Assembly: GCA_037447655.1 (NCBI GenBank)
Contig: JBBHKE010001881.1
Span: 1 to 64,000, forward strand
Direction of reading: 5' to 3'
DNA: 64,000 bases
From: Zygnema cylindricum
Taxonomy: Eukaryota > Streptophyta > Zygnematophyceae > Zygnematales > Zygnemataceae
Under the pieces are notes generated by a model, which did no database searches, had not been told where the DNA came from, and was given only the letters and a program-made list of their open reading frames with translations. Below, piece by piece: positions 47,524 to 58,202 of this stretch (within the stretch, counting starts at the first letter, position 1; each line of letters opens with the position of its first letter). Both the position numbers and the translations under genes were made by a program.

Positions 47524-47731
47524 ATACATTTTAATCAAATAAATAAACCCTAATATAAAATTCCCGTAAACCTCAGGATAGCCAAGGTAGCCATGGCTCT
47601 AGCTTCCTCTCCAATTTCTCAGTGACTGCGACAAGTTTGAGAGTTGGAGAGAGAAGTTAGAGATAGACTGCCTCGACTTCTATATTTCTTTTCACACCTA
47701 GAAAATACTAATTAAACCATTAGTTTCTACA

Positions 47732-47744
47732 CTCCCCTTTTTTT
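47732..47744 (-). promoter_or_regulatory. polypurine tract of A2
   Basis: Element strand AAAAAAAGGGGAG immediately before the 3' LTR. Confidence 0.85.
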
Positions 47745-48188
47745 CTAGTCAATCTTTAATTTCAGACCACACTTCTCCCTGCAAAAAATTAGCTTAGGGG
47801 AACGCACAGGTTTGGTCATCATATCTGCTACCATCTCACTATCTGGTCTATACTCTAAACTGATTATTTTGTTTTCTACTTTCTCTCTAACAAAGCTGAG
47901 TCTGATGTCCATGTGTTTGGCTTTAAAATGGTGTTTAGGATTGGCAGAAATAGCGATTGCTGCCTGATTATCACAAAATATTTTCTGCACACCACTCTTA
48001 AGGTGACGAAGCTCACCAAGCAAAGACTTGACCCACATCAATTCTTTTACAACAGAGCAAGAGGCCATATACTCAGCCTCCATGGTGGATTGAGCAATAA
48101 CTTTTTGTTGTTTGCTACTCCAACAGCAAGCCCCATCACCCACATATAATACATATCTAGAAGTGCATCTCCTCATAGGAGCATCACC
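47745..48188 (-). pseudogene. copia A2 RNase H
   Basis: It encodes SRYVLYVGDGACC, STMEAEYMA (catalytic Glu region), VKELMWVKSLLG, IFCDNQAAI (catalytic Asp) and KHMDIRLSF, the usual copia RNase H tail. A TAG at about 48187 breaks the first catalytic Asp motif (SDAS then stop, where Trp is usual). Confidence 0.92.
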
Positions 48189-48584
48189 CTAACTGGCATC
48201 ACTCCAAGTAGTGATGTCAGTATTCTCCCCACCCAAATGCAACCATAGATCCCTAGTTCCTATCAAATATCTAAGGACTCTCTTAGCTGCCTCCCTATCC
48301 CTCTTAGTGGGAGCATTTAGACATCTACTCAGCACTCCTACAGCTGCAGCTAAATCCGGCCGGGTACAATTCATAAAATAGATTAGACTTCCCACTACTT
48401 GCCTGTAAGGAATAGTCTGCATGAACTTTTGTTCTTCAGGAGATAATTTCTCATCTAAGACTATGACTCCTTCTTCCTCACTCCCCTCACTTCCCTTCTT
48501 CAACTCCATTGGAGTTGTACAACTATTAGCTTTATCCATTTGAATTTTTTCAAGCATGTTCCCTATTGCTTCCTTTTGAGTCAA
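48189..48584 (-). pseudogene. copia A2 RT C-terminal part and start of RNase H
   Basis: It encodes IPYRQVVGSLIYFMNCTRPDLAA and GVLSRCLNAPTKRDREAAKRV-type motifs (connection region of copia RT), then the first RNase H strand TTWSDAS. A continuous frame, 131 codons. Confidence 0.92.
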
Positions 48585-48889
48585 TCTTATAATTTTTCTT
48601 TTTCGGTCTCTCTATACTTGAATTCTCAAAATATATTTTGCTTCCCCCATATCCTTCATTTCAAATCTCCCCTTAAGATCGGTTTTTAGTTTATTTATTT
48701 TTTCCATTGATTTACTTAAAACAAGCAAATCATCAACATAAATTGCAATAAATATAAAACCTTCCTCATCTTCGAAAACATAGATTGAGTGATCTGAGCT
48801 GATCTGGATATATCCCAGACTAGTAAGAAACTCATCAAGCTTCTTATTCCACTATCGAGGCGCCTGTTTCAAACTATAAAGAGATTTAA
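48585..48889 (-). pseudogene. copia A2 RT catalytic middle (no long open frame)
   Basis: The YVDD box is encoded at about 48729-48740. TAG at 48852-48854 after KQAPR is at the same place as in A1 (137-139). A further stop lies near 48612. Confidence 0.8.
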
Positions 48890-49699
48890 TCAACCGGCAT
48901 ACCTTACTCTCCTCTCCTTCCTCCACAAACCTTTCGGGTTGTCGCATGAAGATCTCCTCTTCCAATTCTCCATGAAAAAGGTTGTTTTGATGTCCATCTG
49001 GTGCACTTCCATGTCTTCCGCTGCTGCTAGGCTGAGAAGTATGCGGACGGAGGGAAATCTGACCACCGGGGCAAAGGTTTCCTCGTAGTCAATTCCCTCC
49101 TTTTGTGTAAATCCCTTTGCCACTAGTCGGGCCTTGTAGCGCTCGATTGTGTAATCTGGGTTCAATTTTAATTTGAAAACCCACTTACAACCGATTGGTT
49201 TTCGGTTAGGTGGACAATCCACCTGCTCCCAAGCATCGGCTGCCATAATTGAGGCCATCTCCTCATTGATGGCTATCTTCCACCGATTTTTTTCTGGACA
49301 AGTCATCGCCTCTCCATAAGTTTGAGGTTCATCTTGATGAGATAGTTTAGTTACCTTGTTATTAATCTGTTTTTCTTGCAGTCTTTTGCTACTTCTCCTT
49401 CCCCCCTTCAAATCAGAGGCCGAAATAGATGGTTCTCGTGGATTCTTTCCAACAAACTCGGCTTCTCCCCTATCCTTTGATTCTGAATCAATTTCCACCA
49501 CGTCTTCCGCTTCGGGTAGAGTTGTCACTGGAGTTTCCACAGCCAAGTCCTTTTCAGTCTGATTTGTACCTGCAAGAATGTCATCTTCTCTAAAACCTGG
49601 ATAGTTAGGAAGCCCAATGTCATCGGAATTTTCTGACTCAAATCTGATTTTTAATGACTTTGCATATTTGAAGGGATCCACAGACTTTCTTTCATCCAT
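48890..49699 (-). pseudogene. copia A2 RT N-terminal part
   Basis: 269 codons. Acidic linker, QTYGEAMTCPEKNRWK, GCKWVFKLK, RYKARLVAKGFTQKEG and QMDIKTTF. A one-base loss after this (compared with A1) shifts the frame before HGELEEEIFM. Confidence 0.92.
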
Positions 49700-49756
49700 A
49701 ACTACTAGATGTTTTACAAAGATTATATCTTCCGTTTTTAGATCATAAACTCTATA

Positions 49757-50330
49757 TCATTTAACATCCTCATCATATCCTAATAAGTATCCCGATTTTC
49801 GTTTAGGATCTAGCTTACAATTAGAATGATCTGTATCTAGACTAAATACTTGACTGTCAAAAACCTTTAAGTGAGATATGTCTGGTTTCCGGCTTGTCCA
49901 TCTCTCATAAGGTGTTTGATCTTTTATAGCTGAAGTAAGAACTCTATTTTTGAGGTAATTAGCATAGTTCATTGCTTCTGCCCAAAACCTTTTTCCTATC
50001 TTCTTATCTGACAACATACTTCTAGCACTATCACTTAGTGTTCTATTTAACCTTTCAGCTACCCCATTCTGTTCCGGGTTTTTGTGGAACTGTCTTTTGG
50101 TGTTGGACCCCATCTTCCCTCAGAAAATCCTCAAACTGGTTAGAAGTATACTCTCCACCATTGTCACTCCTTATTCTCTTGATTGGAGTTTCATGGAGTT
50201 TTTGGCTCCATGCTTTATATTGTCTAAAACAATCCTGAGCGTCGGACTTGTTTTTCAAAAAATACACTCGGGAATACCGAGACCAATCATCAGTGATAGT
50301 CATCATAAATCTCTTCCCCCCCCGGTGAGG
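49757..50330 (-). pseudogene. copia A2 integrase core
   Basis: TITDDWSRYSRVYFL and RSDNGGEYTSNQFEDFL (catalytic Asp) are in one frame (50055-50330). QNGVAERLNRTLSDSARSML (catalytic Glu) and the tail are in another (49757-50113). The catalytic triad is present, unlike in A1. Confidence 0.9.
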
Positions 50331-50415
50331 GTACTCTAGCCGGTCCCCAAATATCTGTGTGTACTTGATCTAGAATTTATTCTCCTTTATAGGTGGCTGT
50401 TTTAGAAAAGGGTAA

Positions 50416-50973
50416 TCAGAGTGTTTTACCTTGAGCACACCCACTCTTATCACTTATATTATCACTCTCACTAAACTTAATCCCTTCCACCACTCCCATC
50501 TTTTTCATCTCTCTTAACTTGTCTAGATTCACATGCCCAAGCCTCTTATGCCACATCATAATATCATGAACACCAACATAATAAAGTTTTTTCGTTTCAT
50601 TACTTAAGATCAGCCTAAACATCCCATGGTTACCTTTCTCAGCAATGAAATAGACATCCTCCTCAAAACTAGCAGTAAAGACTCCTTCCCTAGTGCTAGT
50701 AAAAAAACCCTTATCATCTAATACAAATGTTGAGATGAGGTTTTTGTTCAGCTCCAAAATAAACAATACATCGGAGAATGTTACTATGGATGTCTTTCCT
50801 CTTACTAACACTTTCAAATCTACCAATCCTACAAGAGTAGTGGTGACTATCCTCCCATCCCCGTACTCTATCTCTACGGTGGGAATATTTCTTATCATAG
50901 TGAACAGGTGCCTATCCTTACACATGTGCATGGAGGCACCTGAATCTACAATCCAACCTGCTTCACCTTTCAA
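50416..50973 (-). pseudogene. copia A2 protease and integrase zinc finger
   Basis: The protease active site is intact (GWIVDSGASMHMCKD). The HHCC finger (MMWHKRLGHVNLDKLR) follows, but the last cysteines are disturbed (SDKSGCAQG where A1 has SVCSGCAQG). Confidence 0.92.
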
Positions 50974-51305
50974 TCCACCGTAAACACATTTCTGCCTTTG
51001 TGGAATTTCGACCTGTTTTTCGCCTCCAACTCCTCATCTAAAAGGAGCTCATCGTCCTCGTCCTCGGATTCCGCCTCATGTACCTGTGTCACAAGGGCCT
51101 TTTTCTTTCCTCTCGGGGTACCACCGGTCTGCCCCTCCTTTAACCGAAGCTCGATTAGCTTAGTGCACTCTGCCATATAGTGCCCAGGTTTCTTACAAAA
51201 ATGACATAAACCTTTGGGAGCCCTTGGTCGAACTCGTCGGTCTGATTTTTCTGCTCCCTCCCCCCATAGTTTCCGACCGGTTTGCGGGAATCCTTGTTCC
51301 TCCAA
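50974..51305 (-). pseudogene. copia A2 gag C-terminus with CCHC knuckle
   Basis: RAPKGLCHFCKKPGHYMAEC zinc knuckle, then an acidic stretch. A base loss before PRRQ-type text (compared with A1) shifts the frame. Confidence 0.9.
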
Positions 51306-52081
51306 TCGGTCGCAATTGCCTAGGCTTGGCCACTCTTTCCTCCCCTTCGGATCTCAATAGTATTCTCCCGAACGAGAATCATCCCTACCACTGAGTTCCA
51401 TATCCACCTTGAGTCCGGCAAGTCCTGCACATGGTTGACTATGTTCTCGAACTCATCGGGTAACTTCATCAGTAAACAGTAAACCTTTTTTTTTCACTAA
51501 AATCTTTTCCAGCACTCTCTAGCTCGATGAAGAGTGTAGCTAGCTCATTGCAAAAATCCAACATGTTCCCCCCTTTGTATACATACTCCTTAACTTTATG
51601 ATCAGCCAACTGTTGTTGCTGAATCGTACTACTTCGGTACATCTCTATGAGAGCCATCCAAAGATTGGATGCCCTTTCTGCCTGCAAACGAGGACATGCA
51701 AGTCCTTGAGTGAGATGGCGTAGGATGAAGTGCTTTGCCGCCATATTGTTGAAGTCTCAGGTTTCAATATCATTCTCCTCGTTCCTCGAAATAGGTGAGA
51801 TGAATGCCGAACCAATTGCTGTTGGTGTGGTCGCCTCCTTCTCCTTTCCTTTGTCCACCACCTCTCCTTCCTTTGTTTCCTCTGTTGAAGGTGGATCCTC
51901 TTTCCTAGTGAATCTGCTTCCTCCAAACCCTGGAGGAATTCTAAGACATGATGGACGCCCCAACCGTCCACTCATTATCCCCCAAAACCTTTTTTGGCAT
52001 AGAGCTCCTATCATCATACTTTCCCAGTATATGAAGCCAGTTCCATTAAAGATTGGTACCCCAGAGGGTGGGCCCATAACG
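51306..52081 (-). pseudogene. copia A2 gag N- and middle part
   Basis: 51757-52101 encodes the N-terminus (VPIFNGTGFIYWESMM) and ends at a TGA where A1 has Trp. 51469-51744 encodes MAAKHFILRHL and KVKEYVYKGG. The frame then shifts in a poly-T (poly-A on the element strand) near 51485. Confidence 0.88.
52067..52081 (-). promoter_or_regulatory. primer binding site of A2, half-tRNA(iMet) type
   Basis: 14 of 15 bases match the A1 site (GGTGGGCCCATAAC then G on the plus strand). It contains the same in-frame ATG. Confidence 0.78.
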
Positions 52082-52830
52082 TGAAACTCTGAGACCTCCA
52101 TAAGTCCTCAAAGTGGACAGCTTCCAAGAAGCCTCTATGATAACCCTGGCCCCTTTGTGTTTCAGCCAAAAACAACTGCCACCTTGGCAGACAATAACTC
52201 TGACCAATTTGACCACTGTAAAAGCAAGACTCCCATGAGTCGAGAGCAAAAAGAATCTCTTAATTTGCTCCCGTGAGTAGTAAATTATGGAGGGTCAAAG
52301 TTGACCTTTTGTACAGAAGCTCTTTGGGACAGAGGGTCTTATCTCCTAATTCTTCTAAGTCTTATCTCTCTCACAGACTCTATCTACTGATGTATGGAAC
52401 CAATGTGATTACAATTTCGTACACAAAAGTACAGCTGCCGGTGTACTTTATGTACGGACACTAAACGACATGGCCTAAATGTCGACACGTGGTATGTCCG
52501 GATTCATATCAAACCATATAGTACGTAACACTAGTTAAAGACTTAACGGTTAAGGCTACCGGCTACTTGCTATCTGCCGTCCGGTAGGTACCAGGATCAA
52601 ATCCTGTGGCCGGCACATACCTTTTAGTAATTTAACCCCTAACTAATATATATTCCCCGTAAACCTCTGGATAGCCTAGGTAGCCATGGCTCTAGCTCCC
52701 TCTCCAATTTCTCAGTGACTGCGACAAGTTTGAGAGTTGGAGAGAGAAGTTAGAGGTAGACTGCCTCGGCTTCTTTCTATATTTCTATTTAGACCTCGAA
52801 AATACTTTAAATGGACCATTAATTTCTACA
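52082..52830 (-). repeat. 5' LTR of copia A2 with internal deletion
   Basis: Ends as in the left LTR, but only 749 bp. About 300 bp are missing at about 52505 (from GTCCGGATTC straight to ATATCAAACCATATAGT). The GTAC region (52418-52460) and the tRNA-like segment (52541-52616) remain. Confidence 0.9.
52541..52616 (+). other. tRNA-like segment antisense in A2 right LTR
   Basis: AACGGTTAAGGC, then GGTACCAGGATCAAATCCTG (pairing CAGGA/TCCTG arms) and GGCCGGCAC. The best-preserved copy of family A. Confidence 0.55.
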
Positions 52831-52848
52831 CATCTTACCCAAACATAC

Positions 52849-53170
52849 GGTCTCAAAATTACATTTGAACAGGCAGCTCAATACGTTGTAGAATACGAGA
52901 TGACGAATTGTTGGTGGGAGGCCCACTATCGACCAAAAGCCCCTCAGAGAGAACCTAACCCTTTCAATTCACCAAATCCTCGTAACTTGGGGCCAAATAA
53001 TCGGCCACCAAGGGTCCCAGCTATGGGAACCCCACCAAATCAACCATCCAATCGGATTTGTTTCTGATGTGGCAAGATCGGGCATGATGCTCGGATGTGC
53101 CCGGATAAATCTGCGACCTGTACACCTGCAAACAGACTTGCCACTTTGTGTATCGTTGTCACATGAAAAA
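52849..53170 (+). pseudogene. gypsy gag C-terminus with zinc knuckle
   Basis: It encodes FEQAAQYVVEYEMTNCWW, an Asn/Pro-rich linker and a CCHC knuckle with a TGA at its third position (CF-stop-CGKIGHDARMC). Arg (CGA) is common there, so this fits a C-to-T change. The frame is lost before the pol part. Confidence 0.8.
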
Positions 53171-53276
53171 CCCTTAATTTTCAAATCAAAATCAGATTCG
53201 AAATGGTGGCATACCTGTTAGATCTGCCAAAATAGTCCAACTAGATAAAGAGTCAGAATAAAACTCTCCACCTAAA

Positions 53277-55127
53277 GTGTCTTGGAGAGAAAAAGAGAGA
53301 GAGGAAATGCAAACTCAAATGGCCGCTATGATCAAAGACCAGTTTGCAGCCCTTATGGCTCAAATGAAATCGCCTACTCACGTAACTGGTATGGCTCGTA
53401 CAGGTGTCCACCTTCCCACGCTAGTAGGTCGAGTTTTACGAGATTCAACCATTCAAAAGCGGGCAACCACGTTTGACAAGAGGACAGTTGATCACAATCG
53501 CGAGGGTAAACAGTCTAGCACATGTCTACCATTATCATTTTCCAAAGAAAGCGCAACCAATTTGCCCGAAACAGCTTCCACCATCACGGCGGAAGCACTC
53601 ACTATTTTTGACCTCTCCATTGAAGACTGCCATAAGGTTAAGGAAAGATTATGCATTTTGTCTACTATGATTTCCGATTCACCCAACCTTAAATCTACGG
53701 TGACATCCATTCCATTTGCAACATTACAGGCTTTACAAATGAACCGTTATCTTGATGCTCTTAGGCCTATCTCTACGGACGAGCGCAGTTCACTTGACCC
53801 ACATATCAGTTTTTTAGATAATGGGATGGGTGCATTTTCAGTCAATGGTGTCATACCGTCATTACCACTTATGGACACCGGTGCAAAACCAGTTATTTTT
53901 GGATCATCTTTTGCACTGAAACTAGGTCTGACAGTTGATAAACTTCATTCCACTTCCACACGTTTACTCACCTCAGTGGGAACAACCGAACCAGTTTTGG
54001 GCATTACGAAGGATTCCCTCTGTTTTAGGTTTCAAAATGGTATAGAATCTGATTTTGCGGAAGTTCGTGTACACGCATTGGTCACCAAATGTAGTGATTA
54101 CGAGTTTTTAGTAGGGCAAGATGTGATTTTCAGAGTAGGAGGCGGCGTTGATATGTACGATCAGACTTTTTCCTACCGTCCTACCAATTATCCGGAAAAG
54201 AAAATTTGTCTCCCTCTAATTTCAGCACGCCAATCCATGCCCATTATGGCTCACGTAGCCCAATCTGTCCCTGCTTATTCCGGTAATTCGGTGGGATTTG
54301 AAAATTTTCATTCTCTTTCCGCAGAGGAAATTATGCCCGACAGTCCTTCTTTGCCTGAACTTTTCGATAATCCAGGTTTTATTATCGATTCTCACGAGTT
54401 CGATCACATCTACAAACACACACTTCAGATTCCTTTATCGCGGGTTCCACCCCTGCCTCTTATTTCTATAGATCTTTCCGGATTTTTTCCCATTAATTGG
54501 AAACCAATTCAGGTAAAACCTCATCAAGATGGTCTAGTCATTTTAGACCTATTCGCAGGCATATGTACCTCTCTACTCTCATGCCTTCGCAACGAATTAC
54601 CTATCAAGCACTACTACTCAGTTGACACTGACCCTTTAGCTCGGAAAGCCCAAACACATCACTGTAATCTTTTACACGGACAATATCCACATCTTTTCCC
54701 TAAATCGGCATTTGCTCACATGCATACAACACTACCTCAAGATATTTGTTTGATAGGAAACCAACACCTTCTTGATGTGGAACCAATTGATCTTCTCTTT
54801 GCTGGTTGGGAGTGTCAGGGAATGTCACGAGCAAGCAAAAGTTTCGGCTTAGCTGATCCCCGCACCAAATTAATCTTTGAATTACTTCGTATCATGCATT
54901 TTTTGCAATCTTTTGATCGCCGATTGGGATATATTCTGGAAAACGTGGCAGCCTTTAACGATCCTCGACCTACAGTGTTAGCTGATTACAAGCGCATAGA
55001 AGAATTAATTGGTCCTCCTCTTATCATTGATGCCGCTCGTCACGGGTCGTTAGCTCATCGGGTTCGATCTAAATGGACCAACTTGATTATTATTGGACGC
55101 CATAAAAAAGGAAATCTTTCTGTCTAA
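53277..55127 (+). pseudogene. gypsy pol: protease plus N-terminal two-thirds of a DNMT3-like methyltransferase
   Basis: 616 codons; the opening codon is GTG after a stop, so the true start is upstream or at Met-11. Residues 1-30 are a charged helix. About 186-285 is a retropepsin-like protease with active site LMDTGA (199-203) and FLVGQDVI (277-284). About 418-616 is a cytosine-5 methyltransferase: motif I DLFAGICTSLL (424-434, AdoMet binding), acidic VDTDP (449-453), motif IV DLLFAGWECQ with the catalytic Cys at 513, motif VI ENVAAF (555-560), and motif VIII-like HRVRSKWTNL (594-603). The spacing and AHRVR..W.NL resemble DNMT3/DRM more than DNMT1. In motif IV the usual Pro before Cys is Glu. 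A TAA (55125-55127) ends the frame in mid-domain. Confidence 0.9.
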
Positions 55128-55763
55128 CCTCCTTTTACAGATATTCAGACTTCACTTCTTCCTTTTCACAAAGTCCAAACCTGTTTGCAGCTTGATCACC
55201 CACCGAATTACAACATTAACGTCTCAAGCCAACCACTCAAAGTTCTCCCCACTCTAGTTTCTTATCTAGACTCTCACGCTTTCTCTGGTGATGGGCCCGG
55301 CCTGCTCAAAAATGGCCTAGATGAACCTACAGCCACAGAACGGGAACACCTTATGCATTTCCTTCCCAACACTACGGCTGCCCATGGTCTCACAGAAAGA
55401 CAGCGCTGCATCCTTTTAGGTCGTGTCATGGACCCTCAATCCCTCTCATTTGTCTTAGGCCTCGGATTTGCACCAGGTCGTTACGCACAAACCCATCCGT
55501 CTCAACCAGTTGGGGGGGGGAATGCATCATCAATTACTAAACACATACCTACACGATCTCCGGTCACCCTTAGGGGGACACCTTCTCAATTTTCCCTCTT
55601 TCCATCCCTTATAAAACCTTCTCCAAATGTCACAATCTACGATTTCTTGAACCCTAGCCACATGTCATGGTCTATTCCGGCATATACTGTTGCCCAATCT
55701 GCTCCCTCTAGTCCTATGTCAACACCTCCTCACTTGACTGCACCCTTTCCTACTCCCAGCTAG
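55128..55763 (+). pseudogene. gypsy pol: C-terminal part of the methyltransferase and linker
   Basis: It is in the same frame as the upstream part, across the single TAA. It encodes VLPTLVSYLDSHAF, then DEPTATEREHLMHF (motif IX region) and LTERQRCILLGRVMD (motif X region), which complete the methyltransferase fold. A Pro/Ser-rich linker follows. TAG at 55761-55763 ends it, but the same frame continues into the RT region. Total methyltransferase length is about 270-290 residues, normal for an isolated DNMT3-type catalytic domain; no PWWP, ADD or UBA domain is seen. Confidence 0.88.
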
Positions 55764-56290
55764 CACCATTGGACAAACTGCTTACAAGAAACACCGGTTG
55801 GTTACTCATTAGGTCAGTCACTTATCGCGGATGAACAACTAGCTTTTGCACAAGCCATGGAAGCAATGACGATTAAAGGTTTGGAATCTCCTAAATGGAA
55901 ATTTGGCTCTAATCTCTCTCAATCTGAACATGATCTACTGAACGAAGTGATTCTCCGGAATATCGACGGTTTTGCTTTCTCTATGAATGATCTTGGTCGC
56001 CATACCACCTATAAAATGTCTATAGATTTGGAAGATGATCGTCCCATTTTTAAGCCGAAACACCGCTTATCTGAAACGGAATGGGAATTAGTGGACCAAC
56101 GCTGTGCTGAATTAGAGGAAGCTGGCCTCATTTATCAGTCAAATTCTACTTTTGCCACACCCACTGTCATGCCCAAAAAAAAGATGCCGAAGGAAACTTT
56201 ACTGATCGCAGGATGTGCGGCGATTACCGTGAACTCAATGCTAAACGATACAAGATCGACATCGAATGCCATTGGCCGAATAACTATTTG
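55764..56290 (+). pseudogene. gypsy pol: RT N-terminal part
   Basis: In frame with the methyltransferase up to an A-run (56174-56182). It encodes FKPKHRLSETEWELVDQRC, ELEEAGLIYQSNSTFATP and VMPKK, the usual start of gypsy RT. After the A-run the frame shifts by one; the next frame reads MCGDYRELNAKRYKI. Another shift comes near 56285. Confidence 0.9.
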
Positions 56291-57276
56291 ATCATGTAGG
56301 AGGCGCTAAATATTTCAGTATTCTGGATTTACGACAAGGATTTAACCAGATTGAAATAGAGGAGAAGGATAGGCATAAAATTGCCTTTTGGGGTAGTGAT
56401 GGTCGTTGGGAGTGGTCTGTCATGCCTTTTGGACTTAAAAATGCCCCCGCAGTTTTTCAAAAAGTAATGAATTTAGTTTTAGATGGTTGCAAGTTTGCAC
56501 GATGTTATATCGATGATTTGATTATCGCCTCCTCCACAATCGAAGATCACGCAGCTCATATTGAATGGGTTCTAACTGAACTGAAAAAGGTCGGATTAAA
56601 ATGTCATCCAACTAAATGTACTTTCGGGTCCGTGGGTGTGCCTTACCTTGGACATTTCATTTCCTCTGAGGGAATCACACCACTTGAAGCAAAAACCGAG
56701 GCTATCAGCAAACTGCCAACCCCTGTTGATCTCACGAGTCTTCGAGCCTTCCTAGGATTAGCTAATTATTATCGCAGATTTGTCCCTAGTTTCAGCATTA
56801 TCGCTTCACCATTGAACGATTTGCTCAAGAAAGAAGTTCCTTTCGTTTGGGGACCTGATCAGATTTTGGCTTTTCAGAAGTTGAAAGATGCCCTCTCTAG
56901 TGCTCCAATCCTCCGAACTCCTAATCACAAATTACCTATATGCCTACAAACAGATTTCGGAAAGCCTGGCATTTTCTGCCATCTTAATAAGTTGAAAGAT
57001 GCCCTCTTTAGTGCTCCAATCCTCCAACCTCCTAATCACAAATTACCTATCTGCCTACAAACAGACTTCGGAAAGCCTGGCATTGCGGCCATCTTAACTC
57101 AGTGTGAACTAACAGGAGAAGAATACGTGGTCGCTTACGCAAGCAAGAGTAATAATCATGCGGAGTCAAATTACACTAGTTATGAAGGAGAATGTCTAGC
57201 TGCAGTTTGGGGTATTTTACACTTTCGTCACTACCTTTACGGAAAACCGTTTACCCTGGCTGATGACGAACAATAA
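56287..57276 (+). pseudogene. gypsy pol: RT catalytic core, connection and RNase H
   Basis: It encodes FSILDLRQGFNQIEI (first catalytic Asp), MPFGLKNAPAVFQ, the catalytic box CYIDDLIIAS, and YLGHFISSEGI. The RNase H start follows: LQTDFGKPGI with its Asp and YEGECLAAVWGI with its Glu. A 111-bp in-frame repeat (from 56881 and from 56992) doubles 37 residues including the LQTDFGKPGI segment. The frame ends at TAA before the rest of RNase H. Confidence 0.92.
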
Positions 57277-57520
57277 ATTGTCAGGAAAATTAGCGCGATA
57301 GGCATTAATTTTACAAGAACATGATGTGGAAATAATTCACTGTCCAGGATTACTTAGATTAAATGTAGACAGCATTTCCCGAAATCCTTTGCCAAGGACC
57401 ACAGAGTATGGAGTTCGGCACGATTTTGATGACGACTTAGCTACTATGTCACCAGGGTTTTATATCACACATTCGTTAGCCTCGCTGCCCCACCCTCGTT
57501 CTGTCCGCTCCAGCCGAAGT
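57277..57520 (+). pseudogene. gypsy pol: RNase H end
   Basis: It encodes LILQEHDVEIIHCPGLLRLNV and SISRNPLPR, the counterpart of the usual PGKxNxxADxLSR end of RNase H. A stop near 57300 and a frame change separate it from the preceding part. Confidence 0.82.
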
Positions 57521-58190
57521 CCTCACAGATCAATGGACTGAATTTCGTGGAGAATTCCAAGAAATGCTAGATGACGCTCTCATAGACCATCATTGAACAA
57601 GCCGAGATCATCCACAGGCTGATGGATTGGCGGAACGTGCAGTTCAGACCTTCAAGCGGGCATTACGCAAGCATTGCTTGGAGAAACATATAACTGTGTG
57701 GGACGAGTCACTTGGCTATATTGCCATGGGGTAGCGAATGTCGGTACAGGCAAGTCTTGCTAATTTCAGTCCGTACTATGTCTCATTTGGGCGTCAACCC
57801 TTGCTGGGTAGGAATATCCAGAAAGCCGCAAGCTTTCCTCTCCCCTTACTGTCTGACAGGGTTTTTTTGGAAGAACTCACCAACCGCGCGCTGCTTTTCG
57901 CCCGAGAGATGCTTATGGCTTTTAACAACCTGCAGATCGCGCAGCACATAGATACTTTGCGCTTCGCCACAACACTCAGCGGCAGCTACTGGCCCCAGGA
58001 GAAGCCTTATCGAGTGGGATATTATTACTACTTACGGCGCCAATCCTTCGATACCTTAGACACAGATGTTGCACCTCATATTATCCAAATTATCCAAATA
58101 GACACGAATGGCATGCTATGACTTCAAGGAGCAGATACGCAAACCTTTCGGGAGCATTCGAATAACTGTGCTCCATGTTATTTACCAAAT
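57521..58190 (+). pseudogene. gypsy pol: integrase, N-terminally deleted
   Basis: It starts inside the core at LTDQWTEFRGEFQ (second catalytic Asp region) and continues with HPQADGLAERAVQTFKRAL (catalytic Glu). It ends with a C-terminal domain of RVGYYYYLRRQS and NNCAPCYLPNL. The HHCC finger and first catalytic Asp are absent, so a deletion joins RNase H to mid-core near 57510. Several stops are present. Confidence 0.87.
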
Positions 58191-58202
58191 CTCTCCCAGG
58201 AC

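Larger units (their letters stand above)
46683..47731 (-). repeat. 3' LTR of copia A2
   Basis: Element strand TGTAGAAACTAATGG ... CTCAGAGTTTCA, 1049 bp. It contains the GTAC palindrome (47019-47055) and the tRNA-like segment (47447-47523). Confidence 0.92.
46683..52830 (-). mobile_element. Ty1/copia element A2, both LTRs present
   Basis: Minus strand order: 5' LTR 52082-52830, PBS 52067-52081, gag, protease, integrase, RT, RNase H, PPT 47732-47744, 3' LTR 46683-47731. All domains of a copia pol are present but broken into many frames. The flanking 5-mers (TGTAA left, CATCT right) differ, so no target duplication is seen. The right side abuts the truncated gypsy element, suggesting later rearrangement. 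Confidence 0.93.
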
